In this document: positions 8,727 to 18,171 of the stretch, piece by piece
Layout of the letters: the number at the start of each line of letters is the position of its first letter
Position numbering within the stretch: the stretch's first letter is position 1
From: Corynebacterium canis
Lineage (GTDB): Bacteria > Actinomycetota > Actinomycetes > Mycobacteriales > Mycobacteriaceae
Direction: 5' to 3'
Length of the DNA: 64,000 nucleotides
NCBI RefSeq assembly: GCF_030408595.1
Contig: NZ_CP047080.1
Location: forward strand, 1,075,247-1,139,246
Translations under genes and position numbers: made by a program
Notes under the pieces: generated by a model
Told to the model about the DNA's origin: nothing
Database searches by the model: none
The model's input: the letters and a program-made list of their open reading frames with translations, nothing else

Positions 8727-11102
8727 TTAGAGGTCCAGCATCTCTTGGGTTTGCTCGAAGCCCTCGCTGGACATGGTGCGTTGCCGGCGTCCGGCCATGT
8801 GTTTGAGCCACGGGACGTTTTCGTCCACATAGTCATAGACCAGGGCGGGGGTATCGCTGCGGGTCACGCGCCCGGTCTGTTGGATAATGCGCCCTTTAAA
8901 GGACACGGGCACGGTGAGGAACAGGGTATCGAGCTGGGGGAGATCAAACCCCTCCCCGGCGACCTTATCGATGGCCAGCAGGATAAAGGGTTCGGTGCTG
9001 GCGCGCAGGATCTCCAACGTATGTTTGCGTTGCTGCGGAGGCAATTGCCCGTGCAGCAGGTGCACCGGCACCTGTGTGCGGGCGGAGATAAGCTCTTGCA
9101 GGCTTTCCAAATGTTCGATTCGATTGCTCAGTGCGATGCAGGTGCGTCCGCTGTCCGCGGCGTCGCAAATGTCTTTGACAATGAGCTCGTTGCGGGTGGG
9201 GTCGGCGCCGAGCTCGCGGTAGATTGCGTTCATGGAGGCGCCATCGTCGGCAGGTTCCTCGGTGGTGAATTCCGTGGTGCGGACGATCACGCGGCGGGCG
9301 GCGGAGGTTTCGGGCTGCGCGGTGTGCCGGATCGGCCCCAGGTGCATTGTGATCAATTCGTCCATTTGATCGGCTCGGAACGGGGTGGCGGTGAGGCCCA
9401 GCCAATACGGGGCGCGGGCATCCACAAGCGCGGCCTCGGTGGCGGGGGAGGCGACGGCGTGGCACTCGTCGACGATGATCTGGTCGTAGGCGTCCAGCGG
9501 ACTGGTGTCGGCGTCGCGATGCGCCAGGCTCTGCATCATAATGATGTCGATCTCGCCGCTGAGCTTGCGCTTTCCGCCGCCGAGCTGACCGGGCTCCACA
9601 TGCAGGAATTCGGCCATGCTGGTGCGCCATTGTTCGATAAGCTCCTTGCGGTTGACCAGAACGGCCGTGCGAAGACCGCGTTCGGCGATGGCGGCGCAGC
9701 CGAGGATCGTCTTGCCAAAGCCAGGCGGGGCCACCACCACGCCGGTCCGGTGCTTCAGCAAATCTTTGAGCGCGCGGCTCTGCTCTGGGCGGAGCGTGCC
9801 AAAGAACCCCACCTCAATGCGTTTTCGAGCGCGAGTTCGCTTGACCGTAACGGTGGCGCCGGCGGATTCCAGCAGCTGCGTGGCCTCGTCCACAAGGCCG
9901 CGCGGCAGCGTCAGGGTATCGCCTTCCTGGTGAAAGCGCACCACAAAGCGCGGGATGGAAAAGGTGCTGTAGCGCTGCGCCTGCCGGCGATAAAACTCCG
10001 GGTTGGGCAGGCACGCCAAGTGTTTCAACGCCGCGATGATCGGCGCGGGCAGGTCCTCCAGCGGCACACGCAGGTGCGAATCCACGGTCAGCCGCACGGT
10101 GGCATCGGTGCGCAACGTCCGACGCCTCGGCCGCGGCCCGAGCTCCCCGCCACGCCCGAGCTCCCCACCACGCCCAAGATCAGCGGCGGGGCCGATGACC
10201 GGGGCTTCGAACTCCAAGGAATGAAAGTCCACCGGCTGGACGCTCGCCAGCTGCGAAAACTGGTCCGGATAGGGCTGCCAGGTTTCGGGGTCTACAAATA
10301 CCGTCGTGCCCTGTTTGCGATGTTTTCCTTGCAGCGGCAGGGCGATCAGGTTGCCCAAGCGCCCCCGGCCTTTCGAACGTATTGGCAAACTGTCCTGGGC
10401 CGGGAAGAAGCGATCGTAGCTTGAGAAATCCATGTTCGGCTGCTGCGCCATCGCGTCCCGCAAAATGCGGAAACCTAAGCCCCGCGCGAGTCGCGCCGCC
10501 ACCGGCTGTTGGAAGAAAATCCACACGTGCGCGCCCTCGCCGGAGGAAGAAATCTCCACCAAACTATCCACACCCAGCGCGCGGGCCGCGGCGGCATAGG
10601 CGCGGGCGTTGTCCCGCCAATGCGCGTCATCGAAATCGCAGGCCAGCAGGAAGGTGGTGTCGTCGGTAAGCATCGGATAAATCCCGATAAACAGCTCCCC
10701 ACGCAAATGCTTATCAAACACGGATTCGGTAAGCGGGCGGTATTCGGTGCTGCCGCGATACTTCGCCGAAGGGCTCCAACCCTTCCGATCCCCGTGCTCC
10801 CACTTATAGGCGTACACATCCCGCCGGCCTTGGAACCGAGTTTCGAATAGTTCGATCTTCGCCTGCAAAGACGCCCGCGCATGCACCGCCGTGACCGGTG
10901 GCGCTGCGGGTGTCGACGCCGCGCCGGGCGACGAGGGCTGCGCACCAACCGGCTGCGCACCACCCAGCGCCGGGCTAACAGGCTGCGCTCCGGGAGGCGG
11001 GGGCGTCGATACGCTGTCTGCCTCGAGTTGTTCAATGCGCGCGCGGAGCTCGGCGACCTGCTGTTCGATCGAGTCGAGGATTCGGTGCAGGTCGGAGTAC
11101 AT
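8727..11102 (-). CDS. TOTE-type archaeo-eukaryotic primase fused to SF2 helicase
   Basis: 791 residues. Residues 1-30 form a coiled coil, then a Pro/Ala linker. Residues about 75-280 are an archaeo-eukaryotic primase-like domain of the kind named after TOTE conflict systems: the opening FQGRRDVYAYKW, a metal-binding LLACDFDD (Asp156-Asp159) and SSGEGAHVWIF (His192). A short repeat (LGRGGELGRGGELG, about 308-322) links to the helicase: Walker A VAPPGFGKT (457-465), DECH box (546-549), motif III GLTATP, and C-terminal QQTGRVTR. It should prime or copy nucleic acid and unwind it; the real role (repair, plasmid or phage defence) is not established. No associated nuclease gene is adjacent. Confidence 0.85.
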   Translation of the reverse strand: MYSDLHRILDSIEQQVAELRARIEQLEADSVSTPPPPGAQPVSPALGGAQPVGAQPSSPGAASTPAAPPVTAVHARASLQAKIELFETRFQGRRDVYAYKWEHGDRKGWSPSAKYRGSTEYRPLTESVFDKHLRGELFIGIYPMLTDDTTFLLACDFDDAHWRDNARAYAAAARALGVDSLVEISSSGEGAHVWIFFQQPVAARLARGLGFRILRDAMAQQPNMDFSSYDRFFPAQDSLPIRSKGRGRLGNLIALPLQGKHRKQGTTVFVDPETWQPYPDQFSQLASVQPVDFHSLEFEAPVIGPAADLGRGGELGRGGELGPRPRRRTLRTDATVRLTVDSHLRVPLEDLPAPIIAALKHLACLPNPEFYRRQAQRYSTFSIPRFVVRFHQEGDTLTLPRGLVDEATQLLESAGATVTVKRTRARKRIEVGFFGTLRPEQSRALKDLLKHRTGVVVAPPGFGKTILGCAAIAERGLRTAVLVNRKELIEQWRTSMAEFLHVEPGQLGGGKRKLSGEIDIIMMQSLAHRDADTSPLDAYDQIIVDECHAVASPATEAALVDARAPYWLGLTATPFRADQMDELITMHLGPIRHTAQPETSAARRVIVRTTEFTTEEPADDGASMNAIYRELGADPTRNELIVKDICDAADSGRTCIALSNRIEHLESLQELISARTQVPVHLLHGQLPPQQRKHTLEILRASTEPFILLAIDKVAGEGFDLPQLDTLFLTVPVSFKGRIIQQTGRVTRSDTPALVYDYVDENVPWLKHMAGRRQRTMSSEGFEQTQEMLDL

Positions 11103-11106
11103 GCGG

Positions 11107-12717
11107 CTACCCGAAAATCAGTCGCAATACCAGGACGCCGAGCGCGCCGATGCCGGCGGCTGCGGGGATCGTAATCACCCACGCCAATGCGATCGGGCGC
11201 ATCAAACCCCAGTTCGCAGAGCGGGTGACCATGCCAACGCCGAGGATCGCGCCGATCAGGATGTGGGTAGAAGACACCGGCAGGCCCAAAACGGACGCCC
11301 CCATGACCACGGTCGCGGCGGCCAATTCTGCGGCGAAACCGCTGGCAGGGTGGATTCGGGTCAGCCCGGAGCCCACGGTGGTAATCACTTTGCGGCCGAT
11401 AAACCACAGCCCGGAAACCAGCGCAACGCCGCAGCATACGAGCAGGATCGGCGGCACGGCGGCCTTGGCGTTAATAGAACCGGTGTGCAAAACGTCGAGA
11501 ATCGCGGCGATCGGGCCCACGGCGTTGGCGATGTCGTTGGAACCGTGCGAAAAGGCGAATGCGGCGGCGGTAAACACCTGCATCCAGCTGAACATGATAA
11601 AGGTGGCGCGGCTGAGCTCCATGTTCCGAATGGTGCGTGCGAACACACGTACGGCCATCCAGACGCCCGCGCCGATCATGCCGATAATCATGATATTGCC
11701 CACGTTATCGATGTTTAGGTGCAGGTTTTTCAGCCCCTTAAACAGCATCATCGCGGTGATCATCATGGCGCCTAGGGACGCCAGCAGCGGCACCCACAAT
11801 TGCAGGGCGCGGAATGCATTCACGTTCTGTTCGCGGTCGTCGAGCTCGTACAATTCGCGGAAGTAGTCGCTTTCCAAATCCGCCCGGTCAAAGCCGCGGC
11901 GGCGGGAAATTTCCGCATCGCGCACCATGGCGGTGGTGTACGCCAATTGCTGCATTTCGCTCAGGCGTTCAAAGGATGCCTTGTGGCGTTTCTTGTGCTC
12001 CGCGCGCTCCTGGCGGATCTCCTCCAGCTGCTCGTCGGCCCGCTGGTTATACACCAAAATCCCCCGCTGAATGGCCAAAAACAGAAAGTACGCCACGATG
12101 CCGCCGAGCAGCGGGGAGAGGATCCAAGACATGGCGATTTCGCCAATCTGGTCCCATTGCACGATATTCCAGCCGCCGGTATTGGTGCGGTGCCCGATGG
12201 TCACGGCCGCGCCGACGATACCGCCGACAATCGAATGTGTGGTGGATACCGGCCATCCCATTTGCGTGGCGATCAGCAACCACAACGCCGCGCCGAGCAG
12301 TGCGGCCATCATAATGAACACAAAGTCCATGGGTTGCAGGTTCACCCCGTGCAGGTCCACGATGCCATTGCGCACCGTTTCCGTGACCTCGCCGCCCGCC
12401 AGGATGGCGCCGCCGACTTCGAAGATAGCGGCGATAACCAGCGCCTGTTTCATGGTGAGCGTTTTGGCGCCCACGCTGGTGCCAAAGGAATTGGCCACGT
12501 CGTTGCCGCCGATATTGAAGGCCATAAACAGGCCAAAAATAATGGTCAAGGCCAAAACCCAGTAGTGGGTGGTTTGGCCGATGGAACCATAAGCCCACAG
12601 TCCGAAGGTTATCGCCGATGCCGCTAATAATGCACCGAATGAAAGGTGCCACCAGAAATCTGATTCGGTTTTCTGCTCAGCAATCTCGCTCGGAGAACTC
12701 AGCGCGTCCTGCGTCAT
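11107..12717 (-). CDS. pitA: Low-affinity inorganic phosphate transporter (Pit family)
   Basis: The 536-residue membrane protein carries the duplicated PiT signature: [18 protein letters not shown] near residue 70 and [18 protein letters not shown] near residue 395, with internal [13 protein letters not shown] charged cytoplasmic loop (about 235-300, rich in Glu/Arg/Lys) separates the halves, as in bacterial PitA/PitB. These are H+ or cation symporters of metal phosphate. Start ATG 12717. It lies four bases beyond the TOTE-like gene start on the same strand, so that gene may be read through from here. Confidence 0.9.
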   Translation of the reverse strand: MTQDALSSPSEIAEQKTESDFWWHLSFGALLAASAITFGLWAYGSIGQTTHYWVLALTIIFGLFMAFNIGGNDVANSFGTSVGAKTLTMKQALVIAAIFEVGGAILAGGEVTETVRNGIVDLHGVNLQPMDFVFIMMAALLGAALWLLIATQMGWPVSTTHSIVGGIVGAAVTIGHRTNTGGWNIVQWDQIGEIAMSWILSPLLGGIVAYFLFLAIQRGILVYNQRADEQLEEIRQERAEHKKRHKASFERLSEMQQLAYTTAMVRDAEISRRRGFDRADLESDYFRELYELDDREQNVNAFRALQLWVPLLASLGAMMITAMMLFKGLKNLHLNIDNVGNIMIIGMIGAGVWMAVRVFARTIRNMELSRATFIMFSWMQVFTAAAFAFSHGSNDIANAVGPIAAILDVLHTGSINAKAAVPPILLVCCGVALVSGLWFIGRKVITTVGSGLTRIHPASGFAAELAAATVVMGASVLGLPVSSTHILIGAILGVGMVTRSANWGLMRPIALAWVITIPAAAGIGALGVLVLRLIFG

Positions 12718-12814
12718 GGTGCCGTGGTCCTTAGGTGGATGATGGATGGCTTGGCTATTACTGAAATTCTAATGCATGGGAAGTACACACTAGATTTGAC
12801 TGTGAAATGGGGTG

Positions 12815-13738
12815 CTAGTGCTGCTGCTTCCGGTGCTTGATAAAGTGCATGATGCCAGCGAGCGCGCCGCCGATAATCGCCCCCGCGATCAGCGAAAAGA
12901 ACGTGTCTACCAGCCACATTACAAATCCACCGAGGTGTTCCACCGCCTCCGTCATATGGTGAACGAAATCATAGGGGGCATGCCAGCCCAATTCGGCGGA
13001 ACCTGCGAGCAGGATATGACCTCCAACCCACAGCATTGCAAAGGTTCCGATCACCGCGATGGTGGTCAGTACCTTCGGCATCGCCGCGACCAAGCCCTTG
13101 CCGAACGCCTGTGCGCCATTGGATTCGCGGGCGGCGAGCTTTAGCCCGACATCGTCCATTTTGACCAGCAATGCCACCGCGCCGTACACCAGTGCGGTAA
13201 TGCCGAACGCCACGGCGATGAGGACGGCGGTGCGCATGCCCAGCGATTCCGCCGCGATTTCGTTGAGGGAAATGACCATGATCTCCGCGCTGAGGATAAG
13301 GTCCGTGGTCACCGCCCCCTTGACCAGTTTGTTTTCCGCGTCCGGCCCCGATTCGATGGCGGTTTCCGCCTTTTCTTCCTCCCCGGCGAGCTTCTCGATC
13401 ACCTTTTCGGATCCTTCGAAGCATAAGTACGCGCCGCCGAGCATCAATATCGGCGTGAGCAGCCAGGGCGCCAGCCAACTCAGCAGCAGCGCCACCGGCA
13501 GAATGATCACCAATTTGTTAAACAGGGAACCCTTGGCAATGCGCCAAATGATGGGCAGTTCGCGCGCGGGCGTGACGCCGTGGACGTAGCGGGGGGTGAC
13601 GGCGGCGTCGTCAACTACCACGCCGGCGGCCTTGACGCTGGTACGTCCCGCCGCCGCAGCGACATCATCGACGCTGGCAGCGGCGGTTTTTGCAATCAGG
13701 GCGACATCGTCCAACAGTGCCGCGAGTCCTCCGGGCAT
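12815..13738 (-). CDS. DUF808 (YedI-like) inner-membrane protein
   Basis: 307 residues from ATG 13738, chosen because CTGGAG lies seven bases upstream; an upstream ATG at 13774 lacks this. The beginning MPGGLAALLDDVALIAKTAA, then VDDAAVTPRYVHGVTPARELP and LGGAYLCFEGSEKVIEKL are the signature of DUF808, a conserved multi-pass membrane protein of unknown function (YedI in E. coli). About eight hydrophobic segments are seen. Confidence 0.88.
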   Translation of the reverse strand: MPGGLAALLDDVALIAKTAAASVDDVAAAAGRTSVKAAGVVVDDAAVTPRYVHGVTPARELPIIWRIAKGSLFNKLVIILPVALLLSWLAPWLLTPILMLGGAYLCFEGSEKVIEKLAGEEEKAETAIESGPDAENKLVKGAVTTDLILSAEIMVISLNEIAAESLGMRTAVLIAVAFGITALVYGAVALLVKMDDVGLKLAARESNGAQAFGKGLVAAMPKVLTTIAVIGTFAMLWVGGHILLAGSAELGWHAPYDFVHHMTEAVEHLGGFVMWLVDTFFSLIAGAIIGGALAGIMHFIKHRKQQH

Positions 13739-13808
13739 GGTCACACTCCAGGGGTAGTTAGGTTCTTTGCTCACCCGAAGTGTACAAGCTCGCAGAACTC
13801 CAGCGGTA

Positions 13809-16535
13809 CTACGCTTCTCGACGCCGCGCCCGCCGCACCACTTTCACCAATTCCTCCGCCCACAGCACCGTCGAGGCCATCGCGATCGCCACGAACCATT
13901 GCTCCAAGCTCAGCGCGGTGGTGCCAAAGGCCGTTTGCAATACCGGCAGATTCACCACGGCCACTTGCAGCGCGATGCCCAATAGGACGGACGCCCACAG
14001 CCAATGGTTATTGAACATGCGGTGGAATGCGGAGCGGAACGTGGAACGCGCATTAAACGCATTAAACAATTGTGCGAATACCAGGGCGGTAAAGCCGGCG
14101 GTACGGGCGGTATCCAGGGTGTGGTGCCCCTCGACGAAACCGCCCGGCAGGAAGATATCAATGGTCAGCAGCGTGGCCGCACCCATGATCGAACCCACGA
14201 AAAGCACCCGCTTCCACATATCGCGATCGATGATCGGCTTTTTCGGGTCGCGCGGGCGGCGCTTCATAATGTCCTCGTCGGCAGGGTCCACACCCATCGC
14301 CAGCGCCGGGCCCGAATCCGTGACCAGGTTGATCCACAGGATCTGCGTGGCCAGCAGCGGCAACGCCACCTCCTCGGAGCCCGGCTGGCTGAGACCCAAC
14401 CAGGTGGCCAGCACCACGCCGAAGAACACCGTGATTACCTCGCCCATATTGGAGCTGAGCAGGTAGCGCAGGAATTTGGCGATATTGTCAAAGATCCCGC
14501 GCCCGCGATCCACCGCGGCCACGATCGTGGCGTAGTTATCGTCCGCAAGTATGAGCGTTGCGGCCTCCTTGGTCACCTCCGTGCCAGTGATCCCCATGGC
14601 CACCCCGATATCCGCGCTCTTTAACGCCGGGGCATCGTTGACGCCGTCGCCGGTCATGGCCACCACGGCGCCCTTTTCCTGCAGCATATCCACTATCCGC
14701 AGCTTATGGGCGGGCGTGACGCGCGCGTACACATCCACCTCCTGCACGGCCGCGCGGAAACCCTCCTCATCCAGCTGGTCCAGCTCCAGGCCGGAAAGCG
14801 CGTGATCCGTCTTGGTCAGCCCCAAATCCGTGGCGATCTTGTGCGCCGTCGCCGGGTGGTCCCCGGTAATCATAAGCGTGCGGATCCCCGCATCGTGCGC
14901 CTGCTGCAGCGCCGCCATCGCCTCCGTGCGCGGCGGGTCGATGATCGCCACCACGCCGAGGAAGGTCAGGCCATCCTCCACGAGCTCGTCGCCGGCGGCA
15001 TCGCCCCCAGCGACGCCCAATGTGCGGTAGCCCTGCGCGGAAAGGTCCTCGATCACCTCGGCCCATTTCCGCCGGTGCTCCGCGCTGAATTCCACCGGGC
15101 CCGCCGCGGTTTGCAGCCGGGCGCAGCGCTGCGCCAGCACATCCGGCGCGCCCTTAGAAAATACGTGCGTATCGGTGAGCACGGACATCATCTTCCGGTC
15201 CGAATTAAACGGCACCTCCGCCCGCCGGTGCAGCGCGCCCGGATCCCGCTCATCCGCCAGCTTCGGCCACGCCACCAAGAAGGCCGCCTCCGTCGGATCG
15301 CCGATAATCCCATCCGCGTCCAGCTGGGCGTTATTGGCCACCGCGCCGCCAAACACAACATCGCGAGCCAGTTCGAGCGCGGCTTCCGATCCCGATTCCA
15401 CGCCGCCAGCTGCAGGGTCATAGCCGACGCCGGAAAGCTTGACCTCCCCGGCGTCGGTAAGCACCCGCTGAATGGTCATCTCGTTGCGGGTCAGCGTGCC
15501 CGTCTTATCCGAGCAAATCACGCTCGCCGCGCCCAAGGTTTCCACCGAATGCAGGTTCTTCATAATCGCGTTCCGGCGCGCCAAATGCTGCACGCCAATC
15601 GCCAACACCAGCGACAAAATCGCCGGCAAACCCTCCGGCACCGCGGCCACCGCCAACGACACCCCCAGCAGCAAAATATCCACCAGGTCCTCGGCCGAAT
15701 CCACGCGATACAACACCGCCAGCGTGCCCATCACCAGCAGCGCAATCGCCACCACCAGCGCCCCCAGCAGCCGCGAAACCCGGGCTACCTCCGTCTCTAG
15801 CGGGCTCTCCTCCTGCTCCGTCCGATCGAGCATATCGGCGATGGAACCCATCTCCGTATCCATGCCCGTCGCTGTCACCACGGCGGTGCCCACGCCCTGC
15901 ACCACCGCCGTGCCCTTAAACACCATATTGGCGCGGTCCCCCAAAGCGATCGTGCCCTCCAACGTGCGTGGATCCTTTGTGCTGGCCTCCGATTCGCCGG
16001 TCAGCGAGGCCTCCTGTACCGTTAAACTGGTGGCGGTGACCAGGCGGGCGTCGGCACCCACGGCGTCGCCCTCAGCGAGCAGCAACACGTCGCCCGGCAC
16101 CAACTCCGCAGACGGCACCTGCGCCTGCCGGCCATCACGCAACACCGTCGAAGTCGCGGCCGTCATCGAAGCCAACGCCGCCACCGCAGACTCCGCCCTC
16201 GACTCCTGGCTAAAGCCCAACGCAGCATTAGCCAACACGATCAAGCCAATAACAATCGTATCCACGGGCACACTCTCACCCCCCTCCGCCCACCACGCGG
16301 CCAAAGCGATGGCCATAGCGACGAACAACAGGTAAACCAGCGGGTCCTGGAATTGCTTCAAAATCTTGCGCCACAGCGGCACCGGCTTCTTCGCCCGGAG
16401 CTCGTTGGGACCATGTTCCGCAAGGCGCTCGGCGGCGGAGGCGGCAGACAAACCAACCTCCGGATCCACGCCTAACTCAGCGGAAACAGACGCAGCATCT
16501 GTGATATACGGTTCTGAATGCGGCATGCGACCCAT
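13809..16535 (-). CDS. P2-type cation-transporting ATPase (Ca2+-ATPase-like)
   Basis: 908 residues with the standard order: N-terminal cation ATPase domain, actuator TGES in ASLTGESEAST, helix M4 with VPEGLPAILSLVLAIGV, phosphorylation motif CSDKTGTLTRNEMT, nucleotide-binding KGAPDVLAQRC, hinge TGDGVNDAPALKSADIGVAMG, and a C-terminal four-helix region with NLVTDSGPALAMG. PEGLP in M4 and the C-terminal domain place it among Ca2+/Mg2+/Na+ P2 pumps; the ion cannot be decided by eye. Start ATG 16535; ATG 16526 is nearly as good. It is preceded by a short gap and a divergent reductase gene. Confidence 0.9.
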   Translation of the reverse strand: MGRMPHSEPYITDAASVSAELGVDPEVGLSAASAAERLAEHGPNELRAKKPVPLWRKILKQFQDPLVYLLFVAMAIALAAWWAEGGESVPVDTIVIGLIVLANAALGFSQESRAESAVAALASMTAATSTVLRDGRQAQVPSAELVPGDVLLLAEGDAVGADARLVTATSLTVQEASLTGESEASTKDPRTLEGTIALGDRANMVFKGTAVVQGVGTAVVTATGMDTEMGSIADMLDRTEQEESPLETEVARVSRLLGALVVAIALLVMGTLAVLYRVDSAEDLVDILLLGVSLAVAAVPEGLPAILSLVLAIGVQHLARRNAIMKNLHSVETLGAASVICSDKTGTLTRNEMTIQRVLTDAGEVKLSGVGYDPAAGGVESGSEAALELARDVVFGGAVANNAQLDADGIIGDPTEAAFLVAWPKLADERDPGALHRRAEVPFNSDRKMMSVLTDTHVFSKGAPDVLAQRCARLQTAAGPVEFSAEHRRKWAEVIEDLSAQGYRTLGVAGGDAAGDELVEDGLTFLGVVAIIDPPRTEAMAALQQAHDAGIRTLMITGDHPATAHKIATDLGLTKTDHALSGLELDQLDEEGFRAAVQEVDVYARVTPAHKLRIVDMLQEKGAVVAMTGDGVNDAPALKSADIGVAMGITGTEVTKEAATLILADDNYATIVAAVDRGRGIFDNIAKFLRYLLSSNMGEVITVFFGVVLATWLGLSQPGSEEVALPLLATQILWINLVTDSGPALAMGVDPADEDIMKRRPRDPKKPIIDRDMWKRVLFVGSIMGAATLLTIDIFLPGGFVEGHHTLDTARTAGFTALVFAQLFNAFNARSTFRSAFHRMFNNHWLWASVLLGIALQVAVVNLPVLQTAFGTTALSLEQWFVAIAMASTVLWAEELVKVVRRARRREA

Positions 16536-16591
16536 GCTAGGCTCAGCAACCCGGCGCCGCCGTTAACGCAGGTAAACGCTAGACTTTAACC

Positions 16592-17500
16592 ATGCGCATC
16601 GTGGTTATAGGGGCAGGGGCCGTCGGCGGATACTTCGCGGGCCGGCTTGCCGAGGCAGGAGAAGACGTAGCCGTAGTCGCCCGCGGGGAAACCCTCGACG
16701 TACTGCAGCAAACCGGCATGACGCTTATCGACGTCCCGCATCCCCCGCGCCGCGTTACCATCCCCGCCTATCCTTCCCTCGCCGCCGCCGGTGACTGTGA
16801 CATCGTGCTCGTAGCCACGAAGGCTTTGGACGGCACGGATGCCTTCGCCGGGTTGGCCGGGTTGAGCCCTGGGGCGACCGTGATTACCCTGCAAAACGCG
16901 GTCGGTGCGCCCCACGCGGCTTTAGAACTAGTTGGCGAACCTGGTCGTGTGTGGCCCGGCGTAGTGCGAGGATTCCTGCACCACACCGGGCCCGGGGTGG
17001 TGGAATTCCACGGCGGGCCGCTTTCCCTCACCTTTGGCACCTGGGATGGCGAACGGAGCGAGCTGGCCGAAGAATTCGCCCGGCGGCTCAGCGCGGCCGG
17101 GGTGGCGGCGGTGGTGCATCCCGATATTTGGCAAGATATCTGGGCGAAAGCCATGTTCGTTTCCTCATTTAGCCTGCTAGGGGCGCTTACCGGGAAGCCA
17201 CTGGGCGACATGCTTGCCGACGAACTCCTTGCCCACGAACTCCGCTGCCTCATGGCCGAAGTCGAAGCCGCCGCCCGCGGCGCCGGGGTCGCATTGCCGC
17301 CCGATATCGTCGCCGACACCATGGCATTTGCCGCCGCCATGCCGCCGACATCCACCTCTTCCCTGCAGCGCGACTTGCTTGCCGGTGCGGCCGCCGAATT
17401 GGGAGCCCAAATCGGCGCGATTAGCAAACTTGCTCGAAGCTTTGACGTGCCCACGCCCCGCTTCGCCTTCGGCTACGCCCTGCTACGCGCCCGCCGGTGA
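16592..17500 (+). CDS. Ketopantoate reductase family protein (PanE/ApbA-like)
   Basis: 302 residues. It begins with the dinucleotide-binding GAGAVGGYFAGRLAEAG (residues 7-23) and continues with LVATKALDGTDA, the conserved LQNAVGAP, and a C-terminal helical domain with the lysine region IWAKAMFVSSF and MPPTSTSSLQRDLLAG (substrate Ser/Asn loop). The family reduces 2-dehydropantoate to pantoate with NADPH in CoA synthesis, but several paralogues of other function exist, so no symbol is given. The 3' end of the gene is duplicated immediately downstream. Confidence 0.82.
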   Translation: MRIVVIGAGAVGGYFAGRLAEAGEDVAVVARGETLDVLQQTGMTLIDVPHPPRRVTIPAYPSLAAAGDCDIVLVATKALDGTDAFAGLAGLSPGATVITLQNAVGAPHAALELVGEPGRVWPGVVRGFLHHTGPGVVEFHGGPLSLTFGTWDGERSELAEEFARRLSAAGVAAVVHPDIWQDIWAKAMFVSSFSLLGALTGKPLGDMLADELLAHELRCLMAEVEAAARGAGVALPPDIVADTMAFAAAMPPTSTSSLQRDLLAGAAAELGAQIGAISKLARSFDVPTPRFAFGYALLRARR

Positions 17501-17584
17501 GAGGTGCTTGGGGTGGCTAGGTGGCGCTGCAACTTTGGCTGCGCCCTGCTGCGCGCCCGCCGGTGAGAGGCGTTTGGGGTGGCT
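17471..17584 (+). repeat. Tandem duplication covering the 3' end of the reductase gene
   Basis: The 48 bases at 17471-17518, including the last codons and stop of the ketopantoate-reductase-like gene, recur at 17537-17584 with about four mismatches, a 66-base period. The second copy is non-coding. Confidence 0.8.
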
Positions 17585-18171
17585 GCTGCTTCCCAGACTG
17601 TTTGGTTGCCAAGCTGTGGTGGCCGACCGCTCGATCTGCCTCATCTGCCACAGGCGACTCAATCCGCCACATCCTCCTCTTTGGATCTCTTTCGCCTCAC
17701 CTGCAACGAAAAGCTAGTTTCGCCACATCCGCCACATGGTGCGCCGATGTCCTGCGCGGTCTTCCGATTTCCCGCGTGGATTGCTGGCAAAATGGCCGCC
17801 GAGGGGCCCTCGCGGATAGGTTGTGTGCTGCGCATGAAGTTTTTTACACACGAAACGCGGATTTAAGTGTAATTTTCATCATCCGAGGCGGCCTGAGTGG
17901 CCTGGTGCGATATGTTTTACACAGATTTCGGGATTTTGATGTAAAAAATATCGGTAGACACCGTTCAACTCTTGCTTTTGGGATAGGTTGTGCACTTGAC
18001 AATTAGGGTGTATCTGCGATTGGGGATAGTGGCCTATGGGCGGGGCCTTTAAAGGGTCTTAGAATGGAAGAATGGGTGGCGCATGATCTTTCTCGGCAAT
18101 GGGCGGCTGTGGCGGTCGGAAAGCGGGAAGACGTTTCCGTTTCGGGGCTTTGTGAATTACGGCTGTGTGGA
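17585..18171. other. Non-coding stretch with a family A repeat
   Basis: I see no gene here. 17620-17700 carries loose ATCTGCCTCATCTGCCAC / CCGCCACATC iterations, perhaps decayed family C sites. A full family A copy lies at 17815-17972. The rest (17973-18171) contains GGGATAGGTTGTGCAC and no recognisable motif. Apparent small reading frames have no ribosome-binding site. Confidence 0.5.
17815..17972 (+). repeat. Family A intergenic repeat, copy 2 (full)
   Basis: The order is head GGATAGGTTGTGTGCTGCGC, box 1 TTTTTTACAC, box 2 GTGTAATTTTCATCATCC, box 3 TTTTACACAG, box 4 TGATGTAAAAAATATCGG, tail TAGACACCGTTCAACTC. The boxes alternate in orientation and can pair as two hairpins. It matches copies at 62.2 and 62.6 kb and the broken one at 1.3 kb. 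Confidence 0.8.

Noticed and set aside
8745..10424. 559-codon open frame on the plus strand inside the primase-helicase gene
   Set aside because: It is the antisense of a clear coding gene with conserved motifs; the protein is low-complexity Gly/Arg/Ala/His and has no recognisable domain.
14706..15800. Long plus-strand frame opposite the P-type ATPase
   Set aside because: Arginine/histidine-rich antisense artefact of GC-rich codon usage; the ATPase frame has all family motifs.
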